64,000 bases of DNA from Bergeyella porcorum (GTDB lineage Bacteria > Bacteroidota > Bacteroidia > Flavobacteriales > Weeksellaceae): NCBI RefSeq assembly GCF_042427575.1, contig NZ_JBHMFD010000001.1, positions 286,738 through 350,737 of the forward strand, given 5' to 3'. Made by a program: the position numbers and the translations under genes. The notes under the pieces were generated by a model, which worked only from the letters and a program-made list of their open reading frames with translations, was not told where the DNA came from and made no database searches. Positions 42,698-51,388 of the stretch are shown here, in pieces (the first letter of the stretch is position 1; every line of letters starts with the position of its first letter).

Positions 42698-43004
42698 ATT
42701 CAGTAGGAAGTTCCGCAGGAGTCTTTCTACACGGCGAGAAGCTTTCGGGAATTTATTATTGAAACAGCCGATGAGATACCTCGTTTTTAAATATTTATTC
42801 TTGCATTTTGATTTAGATTAACACCAGTATTACTCCCCCCTCCCTCTCCTGCACAGTATTTACCATCTTTGCCTATTTTTTAGCCTATTTAGTATTATTC
42901 ACTTTCATTCTATATTAATTCATTTTACAAAAAAATAGATTAAAAAATTTTGTTCGTTATGTTTTTTTTTCTTTTTTTTGCAAAGAATCTTAAAACATTA
43001 ATAA
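42698..43004. other. A/T-rich intergenic region
   Basis: Nothing gene-like is seen. The last 45 bp hold long T runs ending in TTTTTTTTGCAAAG, which could contain a degenerate -7 box for the lipoprotein gene at 43005. Confidence 0.5.
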
Positions 43005-43460
43005 ATGAAACATTTAATTTTATTTTCAGTGGCTGCCCTCAGCCTTACAGCGTGTAGAAACGATGATGATAACAGTAGTACAGAACCATCCATCGTTGGA
43101 ACTTGGAAACTATCCAAAGGCAATATCTATGATGGGAAAACTAATAAACTGATAGAAACAGATACCTATGATGAGTGTGAATCTAAATCTAATACTACTT
43201 TGTCTGCTGATGGTAAATTCGTTACTATCAATTATACATCTGACTACAACAATCAGTGCGTTTCTGAGAACATCAGTGGAACATACAGCTACAACGCTGC
43301 TAATAAGAAATTAGTTTCCACAATAAACGGCGAAAAAGATGAATCTACAGTGCGTAATCTTACTTCAACCGAATTAGAAGTTGATAATGGTGAGAGAATT
43401 GACATAAATGGAGATGGAGTACAAGATGTTATAACCACAGTTCTTACCAGAGTAAAATAA
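43005..43460 (+). CDS. Lipocalin-like lipoprotein
   Basis: This 151-residue protein has a lipoprotein signal (MKHLILFSVAALSLTAC, lipid on Cys17), an acidic linker and a beta-barrel-like domain starting SIVGTWKLSKGNIYDG, the usual opening of lipocalin-like lipoproteins in flavobacteria. Two Cys in the mature part (DECES and NNQC) may form a disulfide. The ligand is unknown. It is monocistronic with a terminator after it. Confidence 0.8.
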   Translation: MKHLILFSVAALSLTACRNDDDNSSTEPSIVGTWKLSKGNIYDGKTNKLIETDTYDECESKSNTTLSADGKFVTINYTSDYNNQCVSENISGTYSYNAANKKLVSTINGEKDESTVRNLTSTELEVDNGERIDINGDGVQDVITTVLTRVK

Positions 43461-43481
43461 TCTTCAAAAAAAATCAAAACA

Positions 43482-43513
43482 AAAAACCACGAGCCAAATG
43501 CCCGTGGTTTTTG
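43482..43513. terminator. Bidirectional terminator
   Basis: AAAAACCACG and CGTGGTTTTT enclose an 11-nt loop between the convergent lipoprotein and symporter genes. Confidence 0.8.
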
Positions 43514-43529
43514 TTATTTTATAAAGAAA

Positions 43530-44978
43530 CTACCATTCTGTGGTATTTTTAATGCCCAATTTTTCTGGTTCAAAGACTGGGTTTTTGCCCTCTTTCTTTT
43601 GGTTTTCGTAGTCCTTCAAAGTTACCAACGCTGTTTTATGAAGAATTAAAATTGCAATAATATTCAGCCAAGCCATAATGCCTACCCCAATATCTCCTAA
43701 GCCCCACGCCTCTCCACCAGAGGTGGTAGCTCCATAAACAATACTCGCAAAAAATGGAATTCTAATTACCCAAAGCCAAAGGTGGTTCATCTTCTTTTTA
43801 AAGAGATAAAATAGATTAGACTCTGCAATGAAATAATACGCCAAAGCCGTAGTAAAAGCAAAGAACAATAGTGCAAATGCTACAAAAGAATGCCCAATAG
43901 CTGGGAAATGTACAGAAATAGCCTGCTGGGTAAAAGCGGAGCCTTCTTCTACCCCTGGTAACGCTTCATATAGGAAACCACCCTTACCATCTTTCACATT
44001 ATACAACCCAGAAAACAAAATGATAAGTGCCGTAGCGGTGCATACAAAAAGCGTATCTATATACACCGAGAAAGCTTGTAAAATCCCTTGCTTAGCAGGG
44101 TGTGTGGTAGCTGCTGCCGCCGCTGCGTGAGGGGCAGTACCTTGTCCTGCCTCATTAGAATAGATACCTCGCTTCACGCCCCAAGCAATTGCAGAACCTA
44201 TAATACCACCGAAAGTAGCATCAGTACCGAATGCCGAGGAAACAATCAGTTTCAGAACTGCTGGAACTTCGGTAATATTTAATCCGATGATAACTACCGC
44301 CATTAGAATATAAGATGCTGCCATAAAGGTAACTGTAATCTCTGCAAAACGCCCAATACGCTTTACGCCCCCTATTACAATAAGGGCTAAAACTGCTGCA
44401 ACCGCTATTCCCACCCAAAGTTTATCAAACTTGAAGGCTTCTTTCATACTCTCCGCGATACTATTAGACTGTACGCCTGGTAAAAATATGGTGCAAGAAA
44501 TCATTGTAGAAACCGCAAAAAGCACCGCATACCACCTTTTCCCTATTCCTTTTTCTATATAGAATGCAGGGCCTCCGCGGTAGTGTCCATTTTTTTCCTC
44601 TTTGTAGATTTGCCCTAAAACCGCTTCTACAAACGCCGTAGCACTTCCCAAAAATGCTATAATCCACATCCAAAAAACAGCCCCAGGCCCTCCCATAGCA
44701 ATGGCAGTAGCAACCCCTGCAATGTTCCCTGTGCCTACTCTACCTGCAATAGCTAGAGAAAACGCCTGAAAGGGCGATACCCCTTTATCATCAGAATTTT
44801 CTTTGAAAAGCTGCTGTACCATATCTTTCAAAAAACGAACCTGCAAAAATTTGGTTCTTATACTGAAATACAGTCCTACTCCTATACAAAGTACAATGAA
44901 TACATTAGACCAAATAATGGCATTGGCAACCTCTATGAACTGCTCTAAAAAAGATTTTGTAGCTAATAGTTTTGTCAT
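43530..44978 (-). CDS. Alanine/glycine:cation symporter (AGCS family)
   Basis: This 482-residue transporter has about eleven hydrophobic helices and the family motifs GVSPFQAFSLAIAGRVGTGNIAGVATAIAMGGPGAVFWMW (about 80-120) and GIYSNEAGQGTAPHAAAAA (about 300). AGCS proteins import alanine or glycine with Na+ or H+. The ATG at 44978 is chosen over 45035 because it gives MTKLLATKSFLEQF just before the first helix. Confidence 0.93.
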   Translation of the reverse strand: MTKLLATKSFLEQFIEVANAIIWSNVFIVLCIGVGLYFSIRTKFLQVRFLKDMVQQLFKENSDDKGVSPFQAFSLAIAGRVGTGNIAGVATAIAMGGPGAVFWMWIIAFLGSATAFVEAVLGQIYKEEKNGHYRGGPAFYIEKGIGKRWYAVLFAVSTMISCTIFLPGVQSNSIAESMKEAFKFDKLWVGIAVAAVLALIVIGGVKRIGRFAEITVTFMAASYILMAVVIIGLNITEVPAVLKLIVSSAFGTDATFGGIIGSAIAWGVKRGIYSNEAGQGTAPHAAAAAATTHPAKQGILQAFSVYIDTLFVCTATALIILFSGLYNVKDGKGGFLYEALPGVEEGSAFTQQAISVHFPAIGHSFVAFALLFFAFTTALAYYFIAESNLFYLFKKKMNHLWLWVIRIPFFASIVYGATTSGGEAWGLGDIGVGIMAWLNIIAILILHKTALVTLKDYENQKKEGKNPVFEPEKLGIKNTTEW

Positions 44979-45180
44979 AATAAATAAAGAAATTTCACAA
45001 GCCCTAATGTTACAAAAAAATCTAAAACCTGACAAATTTCATTTTTATTACTGATTAAAAACACTTTAACTGATTTTTATCACTTTATTTTCACCTTTCA
45101 ATTACTCCAAAAATCTTATGATAAACTCATTTTTAATAAAGTAAAGTCCTTTTCTATTTTTCCAATCTTTAAATTTTAAT

Positions 45181-45188
45181 TAACTTTG
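45181..45188 (+). promoter_or_regulatory. -7 box of the alpha-oxoamine synthase gene
   Basis: TAACTTTG matches TAnnTTTG, 34 bp before the ATG at 45223. Confidence 0.5.
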
Positions 45189-45222
45189 TAGCCATATTTT
45201 TAGTTACATTTATTAAAATAAA

Positions 45223-46497
45223 ATGATGGATATTTTTGATAGAATCAAGCAAAATCCAGGTCCATTGGGACAATTTGCTGATTATGGTGAAGGTTACTTT
45301 ATCTTCCCAAGACTTGAAGGCCCTATTGGCCCAAGAATGAAGTTTCAAGGTCGCGAAGTGATTTTTTGGAGTGCCAATGATTATTTGGGACTTTGCAACC
45401 ATCCAGAAGTATTAGAAGCCGATGCTAAAGCTGCCGCAGAATACGGTATGTTTTACCCAATGGGTGCTAGAGCAATGTCTGGAGAGACAGACCAACACTT
45501 ACAATTAGAAAGAGAATTGGCAAGCTTTGTAAATAAAGAATCTGCTTATTTGCTCAATTTTGGTTACCAAGGGATGGTTTCTACCATAGATGCTTTAACT
45601 TCTAGACACGATGTGATTGTCTATGACTCTGACTCCCACGCTTGTATTGTAGATGGCGTGCGTCTGCATATGGGTAAAAGTTTTATGTATCGTCATAACG
45701 ATATGGAAAGCTTTGAAAAAAACATTAAAAGAGCTACCAAAGTTGCCGAAGAAACTGGCGGAGGTATTCTGGTAATTACAGAAGGTGTATTTGGAATGAC
45801 TGGACAGCAAGGTAAATTGAAAGAAATAGCAGCATTCAAATCTCAATATAAATTCAGGCTATTGGTGGATGATGCCCACGGTTTTGGTACTTTGGGTAAA
45901 ACAGGAGCGGGTGCAGGAGAAGAGCAAGGTTGCCAAGACCAGATAGATGTTTACTTCTCTACATTTGCCAAGTCTATGGCAGGTTTCGGAGCGTTTATCG
46001 CTGGCGATAAAGAGATTATTCGTTATCTGAAATTCAATCTTCGTTCGCAGATTTTTGCTAAGTCGCTTACAATGCCAATGGTCATTGGTGGACTAAAAAG
46101 ATTGGAACTCCTAAGAACCAGACCAGAAATCAAAGCGAAGCTTTGGGAAAATGTCAATAAATTACAAAATGGTCTTAAAGAAAGAGGATTCAATCTTGGT
46201 AATACCAATACTTGCGTTACCCCTGTAATGATGCAAGGTACCCCTGTAGAAGCTACGCTATTGGTGAAAGATTTAAGAGAAAACTTTGGAATCTTTACCT
46301 CTGTGGTGGTTTATCCTGTAATTCCAAAAGGAATGATTCTCCTTAGATTAATTCCTACGGCAACCCACACCGATGCAGAGATTAATGAAACACTGGATGC
46401 ATTTGATGCCATCCACGATAAACTGGTAAATGGCTACTATAAAGAACAAGCCGACCAGCTTTTAAAAGAACAAGGGTTAAGCTTTAAGCCTTTGTAA
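45223..46497 (+). CDS. Alpha-oxoamine synthase, serine palmitoyltransferase/cysteate acyltransferase-like
   Basis: This 424-residue PLP enzyme belongs to the alpha-oxoamine synthase family. Visible are WSANDYLGLCNHPEVLEA, GARAMSGETDQHLQLERELA, the PLP Asp/His in LLVDDAHGFGTLGKTGAG, and the Schiff-base Lys in YFSTFAKSMAGFGAFIAG. The YFSTFAKS context and extra C-terminal residues resemble Bacteroidota serine palmitoyltransferases and the acyltransferase of sulfonolipid (capnine) synthesis more than glycine C-acetyltransferase (Kbl). It would condense a fatty acyl-CoA or acyl-ACP with serine or cysteate. The amino-acid substrate is not decided by the sequence. Confidence 0.85.
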   Translation: MMDIFDRIKQNPGPLGQFADYGEGYFIFPRLEGPIGPRMKFQGREVIFWSANDYLGLCNHPEVLEADAKAAAEYGMFYPMGARAMSGETDQHLQLERELASFVNKESAYLLNFGYQGMVSTIDALTSRHDVIVYDSDSHACIVDGVRLHMGKSFMYRHNDMESFEKNIKRATKVAEETGGGILVITEGVFGMTGQQGKLKEIAAFKSQYKFRLLVDDAHGFGTLGKTGAGAGEEQGCQDQIDVYFSTFAKSMAGFGAFIAGDKEIIRYLKFNLRSQIFAKSLTMPMVIGGLKRLELLRTRPEIKAKLWENVNKLQNGLKERGFNLGNTNTCVTPVMMQGTPVEATLLVKDLRENFGIFTSVVVYPVIPKGMILLRLIPTATHTDAEINETLDAFDAIHDKLVNGYYKEQADQLLKEQGLSFKPL

Positions 46498-46522
46498 TAG
46501 TAAATTTTTCATAATATTCTTT

Positions 46523-46558
46523 TCCCCTTTTTGATGATTTTCAGGAAGGGGATTTTTT
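46523..46558 (+). terminator. Terminator of the alpha-oxoamine synthase gene
   Basis: TCCCCTT and AAGGGGA pair around a 16-nt loop, then six T. Confidence 0.7.
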
Positions 46559-46610
46559 ATCTTCAAATCCCTAACTTTACAAACGAATCTACAACCTTGA
46601 TAATAGTAGC

Positions 46611-47696
46611 TTATCCCAAATAAACTGCCATCAAGCTTTCTGCAATGGTTTGGTCGTTAAACTTTTGCACAAAGATTTTTCCACATTCTGCACGGCGTTG
46701 TCGCTCTGCGGCATTGTGCCATAGGAAATTTATTTTAGCCCGAATATCGGCTACATCGTGAGGATTTACATAGAGGGAATCTCTGCCCCCTGCTTCGGGG
46801 AGGCAACTGGTATTGCTGGTAATCACGGGCGTTCCAGAGAACAAAGCTTCTATCACGGGAATACCAAATCCCTCAAAAAAACTTGGGTATATAAAAACCT
46901 CTGCCAAACGATAAATCCCTGCCAATTCTGGCATAGAAACTCCTTGTAATACTTGTATTTTGATATTATGCTTCCGAGAAAATCGCTCGATTTTTTTATA
47001 ATATTTGGTCTTCTTTCCTACTACTACTAGAGGTATATCAGAACCTTCTAAGGCTTTGACTACATTGAGTAAATTTTTCCTTGGTTCAATGGTACCTACA
47101 TTGAGCAAAAATCGCTCGGGCAATTGAAATTTTTGTTTGATGTGTTCCAGTTCCTCATTGGATATTGGTGCTTTAAATGCCTGATGACATCCTTGATAGA
47201 CCACTTTGATTTTAGATTCAGGAACTTTGAGAAAGTCTATAATATCTCGCTTCGTTTGCTCCGAAATTGCGATAATAACATCGGCAGCTTGAGCTGCTTT
47301 TTTAAACTTCCAAAAGTGAATTTTTCTATCAAACCACGAGTAATATTCCGGATAGCGAACAAAAATCAAATCGTGAATGGTCACAATTTTTTTGATGGGT
47401 TTATTTTCCCATTTTAAGGGCAACTCCCCAGATAAGCCGTGGAAAATATCCGCTCCTAAACTTTGAGCCTCTTTACCCAATTGCAATTGTCGGGCAAAGG
47501 TTTTGGAGGAAGTTGCTTTATAGGAAACATTGGGCAAAGCCAAAATGTCTTTGCCCCGTTCCGATTGGTTTTTATTCAGTATATAATAGGTGTGTTCTGG
47601 AAAATGGGTGGCTAATATCCGTACCAAATCGCGAGAGTAATTGCCTAATCCCGATGCGTTATGAAAGAAACGCTTTCCATCGTACGCTATTTTCAT
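46611..47696 (-). CDS. Glycosyltransferase family 4 protein
   Basis: This 361-residue GT-B enzyme has an N-terminal acceptor domain (MKIAYDGKRFFHNASGLGNYSRDLV) and a C-terminal donor domain with NVGTIEPRKNLLNVVKAL and the E-x7-E motif in PSFFEGFGIPVIEALFSGTPVITSNTSCLPEAGG. It transfers a sugar, probably to a surface polysaccharide or LPS. It is 1 bp downstream of the GT25 gene and belongs to the dapD cluster. Confidence 0.9.
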   Translation of the reverse strand: MKIAYDGKRFFHNASGLGNYSRDLVRILATHFPEHTYYILNKNQSERGKDILALPNVSYKATSSKTFARQLQLGKEAQSLGADIFHGLSGELPLKWENKPIKKIVTIHDLIFVRYPEYYSWFDRKIHFWKFKKAAQAADVIIAISEQTKRDIIDFLKVPESKIKVVYQGCHQAFKAPISNEELEHIKQKFQLPERFLLNVGTIEPRKNLLNVVKALEGSDIPLVVVGKKTKYYKKIERFSRKHNIKIQVLQGVSMPELAGIYRLAEVFIYPSFFEGFGIPVIEALFSGTPVITSNTSCLPEAGGRDSLYVNPHDVADIRAKINFLWHNAAERQRRAECGKIFVQKFNDQTIAESLMAVYLG

Positions 47697-47697
47697 A

Positions 47698-48402
47698 CTA
47701 TCTGAAATGATATATTATTTTCTTATACAACTTTTGCAAGCGTCTCGATAAAAATCTAAAAGCTCCTGAACGCTTATTACCAATTAATGTACTTACATTT
47801 CCATTAATACTACCTTGCGTAGCAATAGTAGGATGCGACCAATAAATTTTTAGAATTCCTTTTTTATCTAAACTATCATAAAACCAGTCTATTGGTTGAT
47901 TGCATTTATTGGTTTTTACATAATTAAGGATATTTTTTGCTGCTAGTTGATCTATTAATAATGCTCCTGTAAAACGAACTCTATCTTTCTTATACAGATA
48001 AACTCCTTTCTCTCTTACAGAAGCTTCTATAAATTTCATATTACTATCCTCTAGCGAAATAACACTTGGATGCAGAACTCTTCTATCTATTTCTTTAACG
48101 AATAAGTTAATTTTTTCACAAAAGTCCTTATTTACAATAATATCATCTTCTAAAACGATAGCATATTTCTCCTCAGACTGCACAAGTTTTTCTAACGCTA
48201 AAAAATGTTTCAGAGCACAAGAAACTTGTGAGTTCATCATACCATTTTTAGAAAAATACTTATTTAATATTTCTTCATTAAAAGATGAAATATCTCCTTC
48301 TGTTATCCAATCAGCTTTTAAGCACGGATTAGCCTTCAACAGATCAAGCATATGTATTTCCCTATCTGTTGCTGTGGAAACATGAATGATATAAGTTTTC
48401 AT
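47698..48402 (-). CDS. Glycosyltransferase family 25 (LPS type)
   Basis: This 234-residue protein shows the GT25 pattern: MKTYIIHVSTATDREIHMLDLL at the N-terminus, SCALKHFLALEKLV, and the metal/donor motif YAIVLEDDIIV (about residue 87). GT25 enzymes add galactose or related sugars to LPS or glycoproteins. Its start overlaps the dapD stop by one base, and the GT4 gene follows after 1 bp, suggesting translational coupling. Its sequence is visibly more A/T-rich than both neighbours, which may mean it was acquired. Confidence 0.87.
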   Translation of the reverse strand: MKTYIIHVSTATDREIHMLDLLKANPCLKADWITEGDISSFNEEILNKYFSKNGMMNSQVSCALKHFLALEKLVQSEEKYAIVLEDDIIVNKDFCEKINLFVKEIDRRVLHPSVISLEDSNMKFIEASVREKGVYLYKKDRVRFTGALLIDQLAAKNILNYVKTNKCNQPIDWFYDSLDKKGILKIYWSHPTIATQGSINGNVSTLIGNKRSGAFRFLSRRLQKLYKKIIYHFR

Positions 48403-49214
48403 TACACCGCTACATTATTGTCTCTCAAAGCGTCGTTTAGAGAGGTTTTCTTATCGGTTGATTCTTTTCTTTTTCCAATAATTAATGCACAAGGTACCTG
48501 ATATTCTCCTGCTGGAAACTTCTTGGTATAACTCCCTGGAATCACCACCGAGCGGGCAGGCACTCTTCCTTTGATTTCCACAGGCTCATCTCCTGTTACA
48601 TCTATAATTTTAGTAGATGCGGTAAGCACCACATTGGCTCCCAATACGGCTTCTTTCTCCACGTGTACGCCTTCTACTACAATACATCTAGACCCTACAA
48701 AAACATCATCTTCTATAATGACTGGTGCCGCCTGTAATGGCTCCAAAACACCACCTATGCCTACGCCTCCACTCAAATGTACATTTTTACCAATCTGTGC
48801 ACAAGACCCTACCGTAGCCCAAGTATCTACCATTGTACCACTATCTACATACGCCCCAATATTTACATAAGAAGGCATCATAATAACACCAGATGCTACA
48901 AAAGCTCCTTCTCTTGCAATGGCGTGTGGCACTACTCTTACTCCCTTTTCTGCATAGTTTTTCTTCAAAGGAATTTTATCGTGAAACTCAAAAGGCCCTA
49001 CCTCTATGGTTTCCATTTTTTGGATAGGGAAATACATTACTACGGCTTTCTTTACCCACTCATTAACTTGCCAACCGTTTTCTGTAGGTTCTGCCACACG
49101 AAGCTCACCAATATCCAATTTAGAAACCACTTCTCTAATGGCTTTCTGGCTGTCTTCGTTTTGTAGTAATTCTCTATTATCCCAAATATGTTCTATGGTC
49201 TGTTGTAAATTCAT
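48402..49214 (-). CDS. dapD: 2,3,4,5-tetrahydropyridine-2,6-dicarboxylate N-succinyltransferase
   Basis: This 270-residue trimeric left-handed beta-helix enzyme carries out the succinylation step of lysine and diaminopimelate synthesis. The hexapeptide region includes RVVPHAIAREGAFVASGVIMMPSYVNIGAYVDSGTMVDTWATVGSCAQIGKNVHLSGGVGIGGVLEP and the C-terminal PCALIIGKRKE. The ATG at 49214 gives the normal N-terminus MNLQQTIEHIWDN; upstream in-frame sequence to 49358 runs into the nlpC-type gene. Product diaminopimelate feeds the peptidoglycan, matching the NlpC-type peptidase upstream. Confidence 0.96.
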   Translation of the reverse strand: MNLQQTIEHIWDNRELLQNEDSQKAIREVVSKLDIGELRVAEPTENGWQVNEWVKKAVVMYFPIQKMETIEVGPFEFHDKIPLKKNYAEKGVRVVPHAIAREGAFVASGVIMMPSYVNIGAYVDSGTMVDTWATVGSCAQIGKNVHLSGGVGIGGVLEPLQAAPVIIEDDVFVGSRCIVVEGVHVEKEAVLGANVVLTASTKIIDVTGDEPVEIKGRVPARSVVIPGSYTKKFPAGEYQVPCALIIGKRKESTDKKTSLNDALRDNNVAV

Positions 49215-49308
49215 TTCAATTATTTTTTTAATGTTGGCAAAGATAATTCTTTTAGGAAGACAAAAAAAACCTTTAAGCATTTTATACTCAAAGGCGATAG
49301 ATGATATT

Positions 49309-49860
49309 TTATAATACTCTGGTTGCGTGAAGATAGGCTTTATTCCAATATTTCTCATTCAGTGAAGAGATAATAACACCTTTGGAGGTAGAGGCGTGGA
49401 TGAATTTTACCTCGCCATCTTCTCCTATATCGTGCACGATGCCTACGTGTGAAATTCTACCCCCCCCAGCTGTGGCAAAGAAAAGTAAATCTCCAGGTTT
49501 TACATTTTTAATATCTATGGTATTTCCCACAGCGGCTTGGTCTGCCGATCTTCTTGGTAGTTTAAAAGAGTTTTGCTCAAAAACTGTGAGGGTAAATCCA
49601 GAGCAATCAAACCCTGAAGAGGATGCCCCTCCAAATTTATATGGAGCACCGAGATATTTCCTGGCATCTTTCAGTAATTTTTCTATTTCAGAATTGGTTT
49701 TCCCTGAAAATCGGGAATTTAATGTTCTCAATCCTTCTGTTTTTTCCACTGTTTTTGTAGGAGCGGGTCTTTTTACAGGGGTATGGGCAACCTTAGATGC
49801 ACCGCACGATACTAAAAAAAGTAACAAACCTGTGGTTAAAAATATATTTTTAAAATTCAT
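49309..49860 (-). CDS. NlpC/P60 family peptidase lipoprotein
   Basis: This 183-residue protein has a lipoprotein signal ending LLFLVSC (Cys20) and a C-terminal NlpC/P60 (C40) domain: catalytic Cys in SGFDCSGFTLTVF, His in GRISHVGIVHDI and a second polar His in FIHASTSKG. It cleaves peptidoglycan peptides, usually between D-Glu and diaminopimelate. The ATG at 49860 is chosen because it starts the signal peptide. It lies 94 bp upstream of dapD on the same strand. Confidence 0.92.
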   Translation of the reverse strand: MNFKNIFLTTGLLLFLVSCGASKVAHTPVKRPAPTKTVEKTEGLRTLNSRFSGKTNSEIEKLLKDARKYLGAPYKFGGASSSGFDCSGFTLTVFEQNSFKLPRRSADQAAVGNTIDIKNVKPGDLLFFATAGGGRISHVGIVHDIGEDGEVKFIHASTSKGVIISSLNEKYWNKAYLHATRVL

Positions 49861-50015
49861 TCTTGGAGTTATCTGATTGTGTTTTAACGATAATATTTTG
49901 TTTTTATTATTAGAACAGCACCACAAAGATAAGGAATGTTTCTGCAAGAATAAAGCAGCATTCCATCAATAGAACACTGCTTTACACAAAATAACATAGA
50001 TATGAAGAAATATTA

Positions 50016-50909
50016 CTATTTCACGATAAAGTCTTTAATCAGCTGCTGAGCTTCTTGATGCTGATTAGGATTTAGTTTCATCAAAGGAGTGTAGAGATAC
50101 GTATCTTTTACCCCTTCTTTTACATACAAATCTTTCTTCTGAGCCATTCTATCATCCCAAGTTTGCCTTATGGTTTTCCAGAGAGGTGCATATTCTTTCC
50201 AGTAATTGGCTGCGATGATACACTTGCCGTCATCTACTTTTTTATAATATTCTAAGCCTTTTTCTTCTGCGATAATTACATCCGTGCTTCCTTCCGTTCT
50301 AAGGACTTTCTTATTGTCTTGGTTATGAAGCCACCCCCACGAGAAAAGCTCTTGTCTATTGGTTCTGTTCAAAACATTATAATCATTTCTTGTAGTATAC
50401 TCTCTTCTCGGAAGCGGTGCATCTGCATTACTTTCCCAATAGTGTTTTCCATCAGCATGTATCCAAGTTCCAGAGCCAGAATACCTTGGTGAATCATCTA
50501 CCTGATAAACCACCTGGGTCCATTGTCCTTTTACGGCTTCTGGAGATAGTTTTTGGTATTTCCAATGGTTACCTTTGTCAAAGGTGTATAGGTCTGTGTT
50601 TTGATAAAGCCAATCTTGTCGCCAATGTTTTACGATGGCGTCCTTACCTTCTCCTTTGGGATTGACAACGAGGATATGCTGAAGTACAATTTTATTGGGC
50701 GATTCTTCGGCTACTCCTATCCATTCTAAAGCCTTAGAAGTATAGTTTTTTTTCTTTTCATAATCTTTGTTGGGCGAGAATGTTTCCGCAAAGTTGAACG
50801 AAACCTCATAACATCCCGTCATTGCTTTAATGGCATTAATATCCTCTTGTTTCTGTGCCCCTGCAAGGGCAAAAGCCATCATAGAAAGGCTTAGCACTGC
50901 TTTTTTCAT
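50016..50909 (-). CDS. DUF6607-like secreted protein
   Basis: This 297-residue protein has a signal peptide (MKKAVLSLSMMAFALAGAQ) and a Trp/Tyr-rich mature part (for example WRQDWLYQNTDLYTFDKGNHWKYQ, WTQVVYQVDDSPRYSGSGTW, ELFSWGWLHNQDNKKVLRTEG). It resembles proteins annotated as DUF6607, which I recall occurring beside HmuY and TonB receptors in Bacteroidota, as here; I cannot verify that by search. A role in heme or iron handling is an inference from context. The ATG at 50909 is equally good as 50915. An array of 21-bp repeats lies 170-360 bp upstream of the start. Confidence 0.7.
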   Translation of the reverse strand: MKKAVLSLSMMAFALAGAQKQEDINAIKAMTGCYEVSFNFAETFSPNKDYEKKKNYTSKALEWIGVAEESPNKIVLQHILVVNPKGEGKDAIVKHWRQDWLYQNTDLYTFDKGNHWKYQKLSPEAVKGQWTQVVYQVDDSPRYSGSGTWIHADGKHYWESNADAPLPRREYTTRNDYNVLNRTNRQELFSWGWLHNQDNKKVLRTEGSTDVIIAEEKGLEYYKKVDDGKCIIAANYWKEYAPLWKTIRQTWDDRMAQKKDLYVKEGVKDTYLYTPLMKLNPNQHQEAQQLIKDFIVK

Positions 50910-51078
50910 AATCATTTATTTAATAATATGTTTTGTTTTGATTTTTTTTATTGCTTTACGATATAGGCTTTAAGCAATAAGCCTTAACTTTAATCAAATA
51001 ATTAATATCTTTTCTATTAGCTCAATAAGTTTATCTCATATTTTTATTATTTTGATAAACATTTCCATTTTTACTATC

Positions 51079-51266
51079 TACATCTTTAAAAAACGGATTT
51101 ACATCTTCAAAAAACGGAATGCATTTGGATTTTTTCTTATTACATCTGCGTAAAACGGGCTTACATTGGCTTATTTTCACATTACATCAGTTCATTTTCC
51201 TTTTACATCGGTGTATTTTGGTGTTACATCCGTTTATTTTTCTTCTACATTAGGTTATTTGTTTAA
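51079..51266. repeat. Nine degenerate direct repeats with 21-bp period
   Basis: The word TACATC or a one- or two-base variant recurs at 51079, 51100, 51120, 51141, 51162, 51183, 51204, 51225 and 51246. Eight of nine unit lengths are exactly 21 bp and one is 20. The later units follow TACATCnGnnTATTTTnnnnT; the first two share TACATCTTnAAAAAACGG. It fills the gap between the 3' end of the HmuY-like gene and the 5' side of the DUF6607-like gene. Confidence 0.85.
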
Positions 51267-51388
51267 TATTATTCATAACAATGATATTTTTTTTGAGAAT
51301 TATCAAAATATCACCCCGATATACCATAGGTTTTAGTTAAAAAAACAGAAATATCTTTTCTACTGAGTCATTGGGGTGAGTTTCAAAA

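Noticed and set aside
49215..49358. Longer N-terminus for dapD
   Set aside because: The extension overlaps the end of the NlpC-type gene and is not part of the family N-terminus.
51090..51266. A coiled-coil peptide with seven-residue repeats encoded by the 21-bp units
   Set aside because: The forward frame is open for 58 codons (repeating Tyr-Ile every seven residues) but has no ATG, GTG or TTG start, and reverse frames are interrupted.
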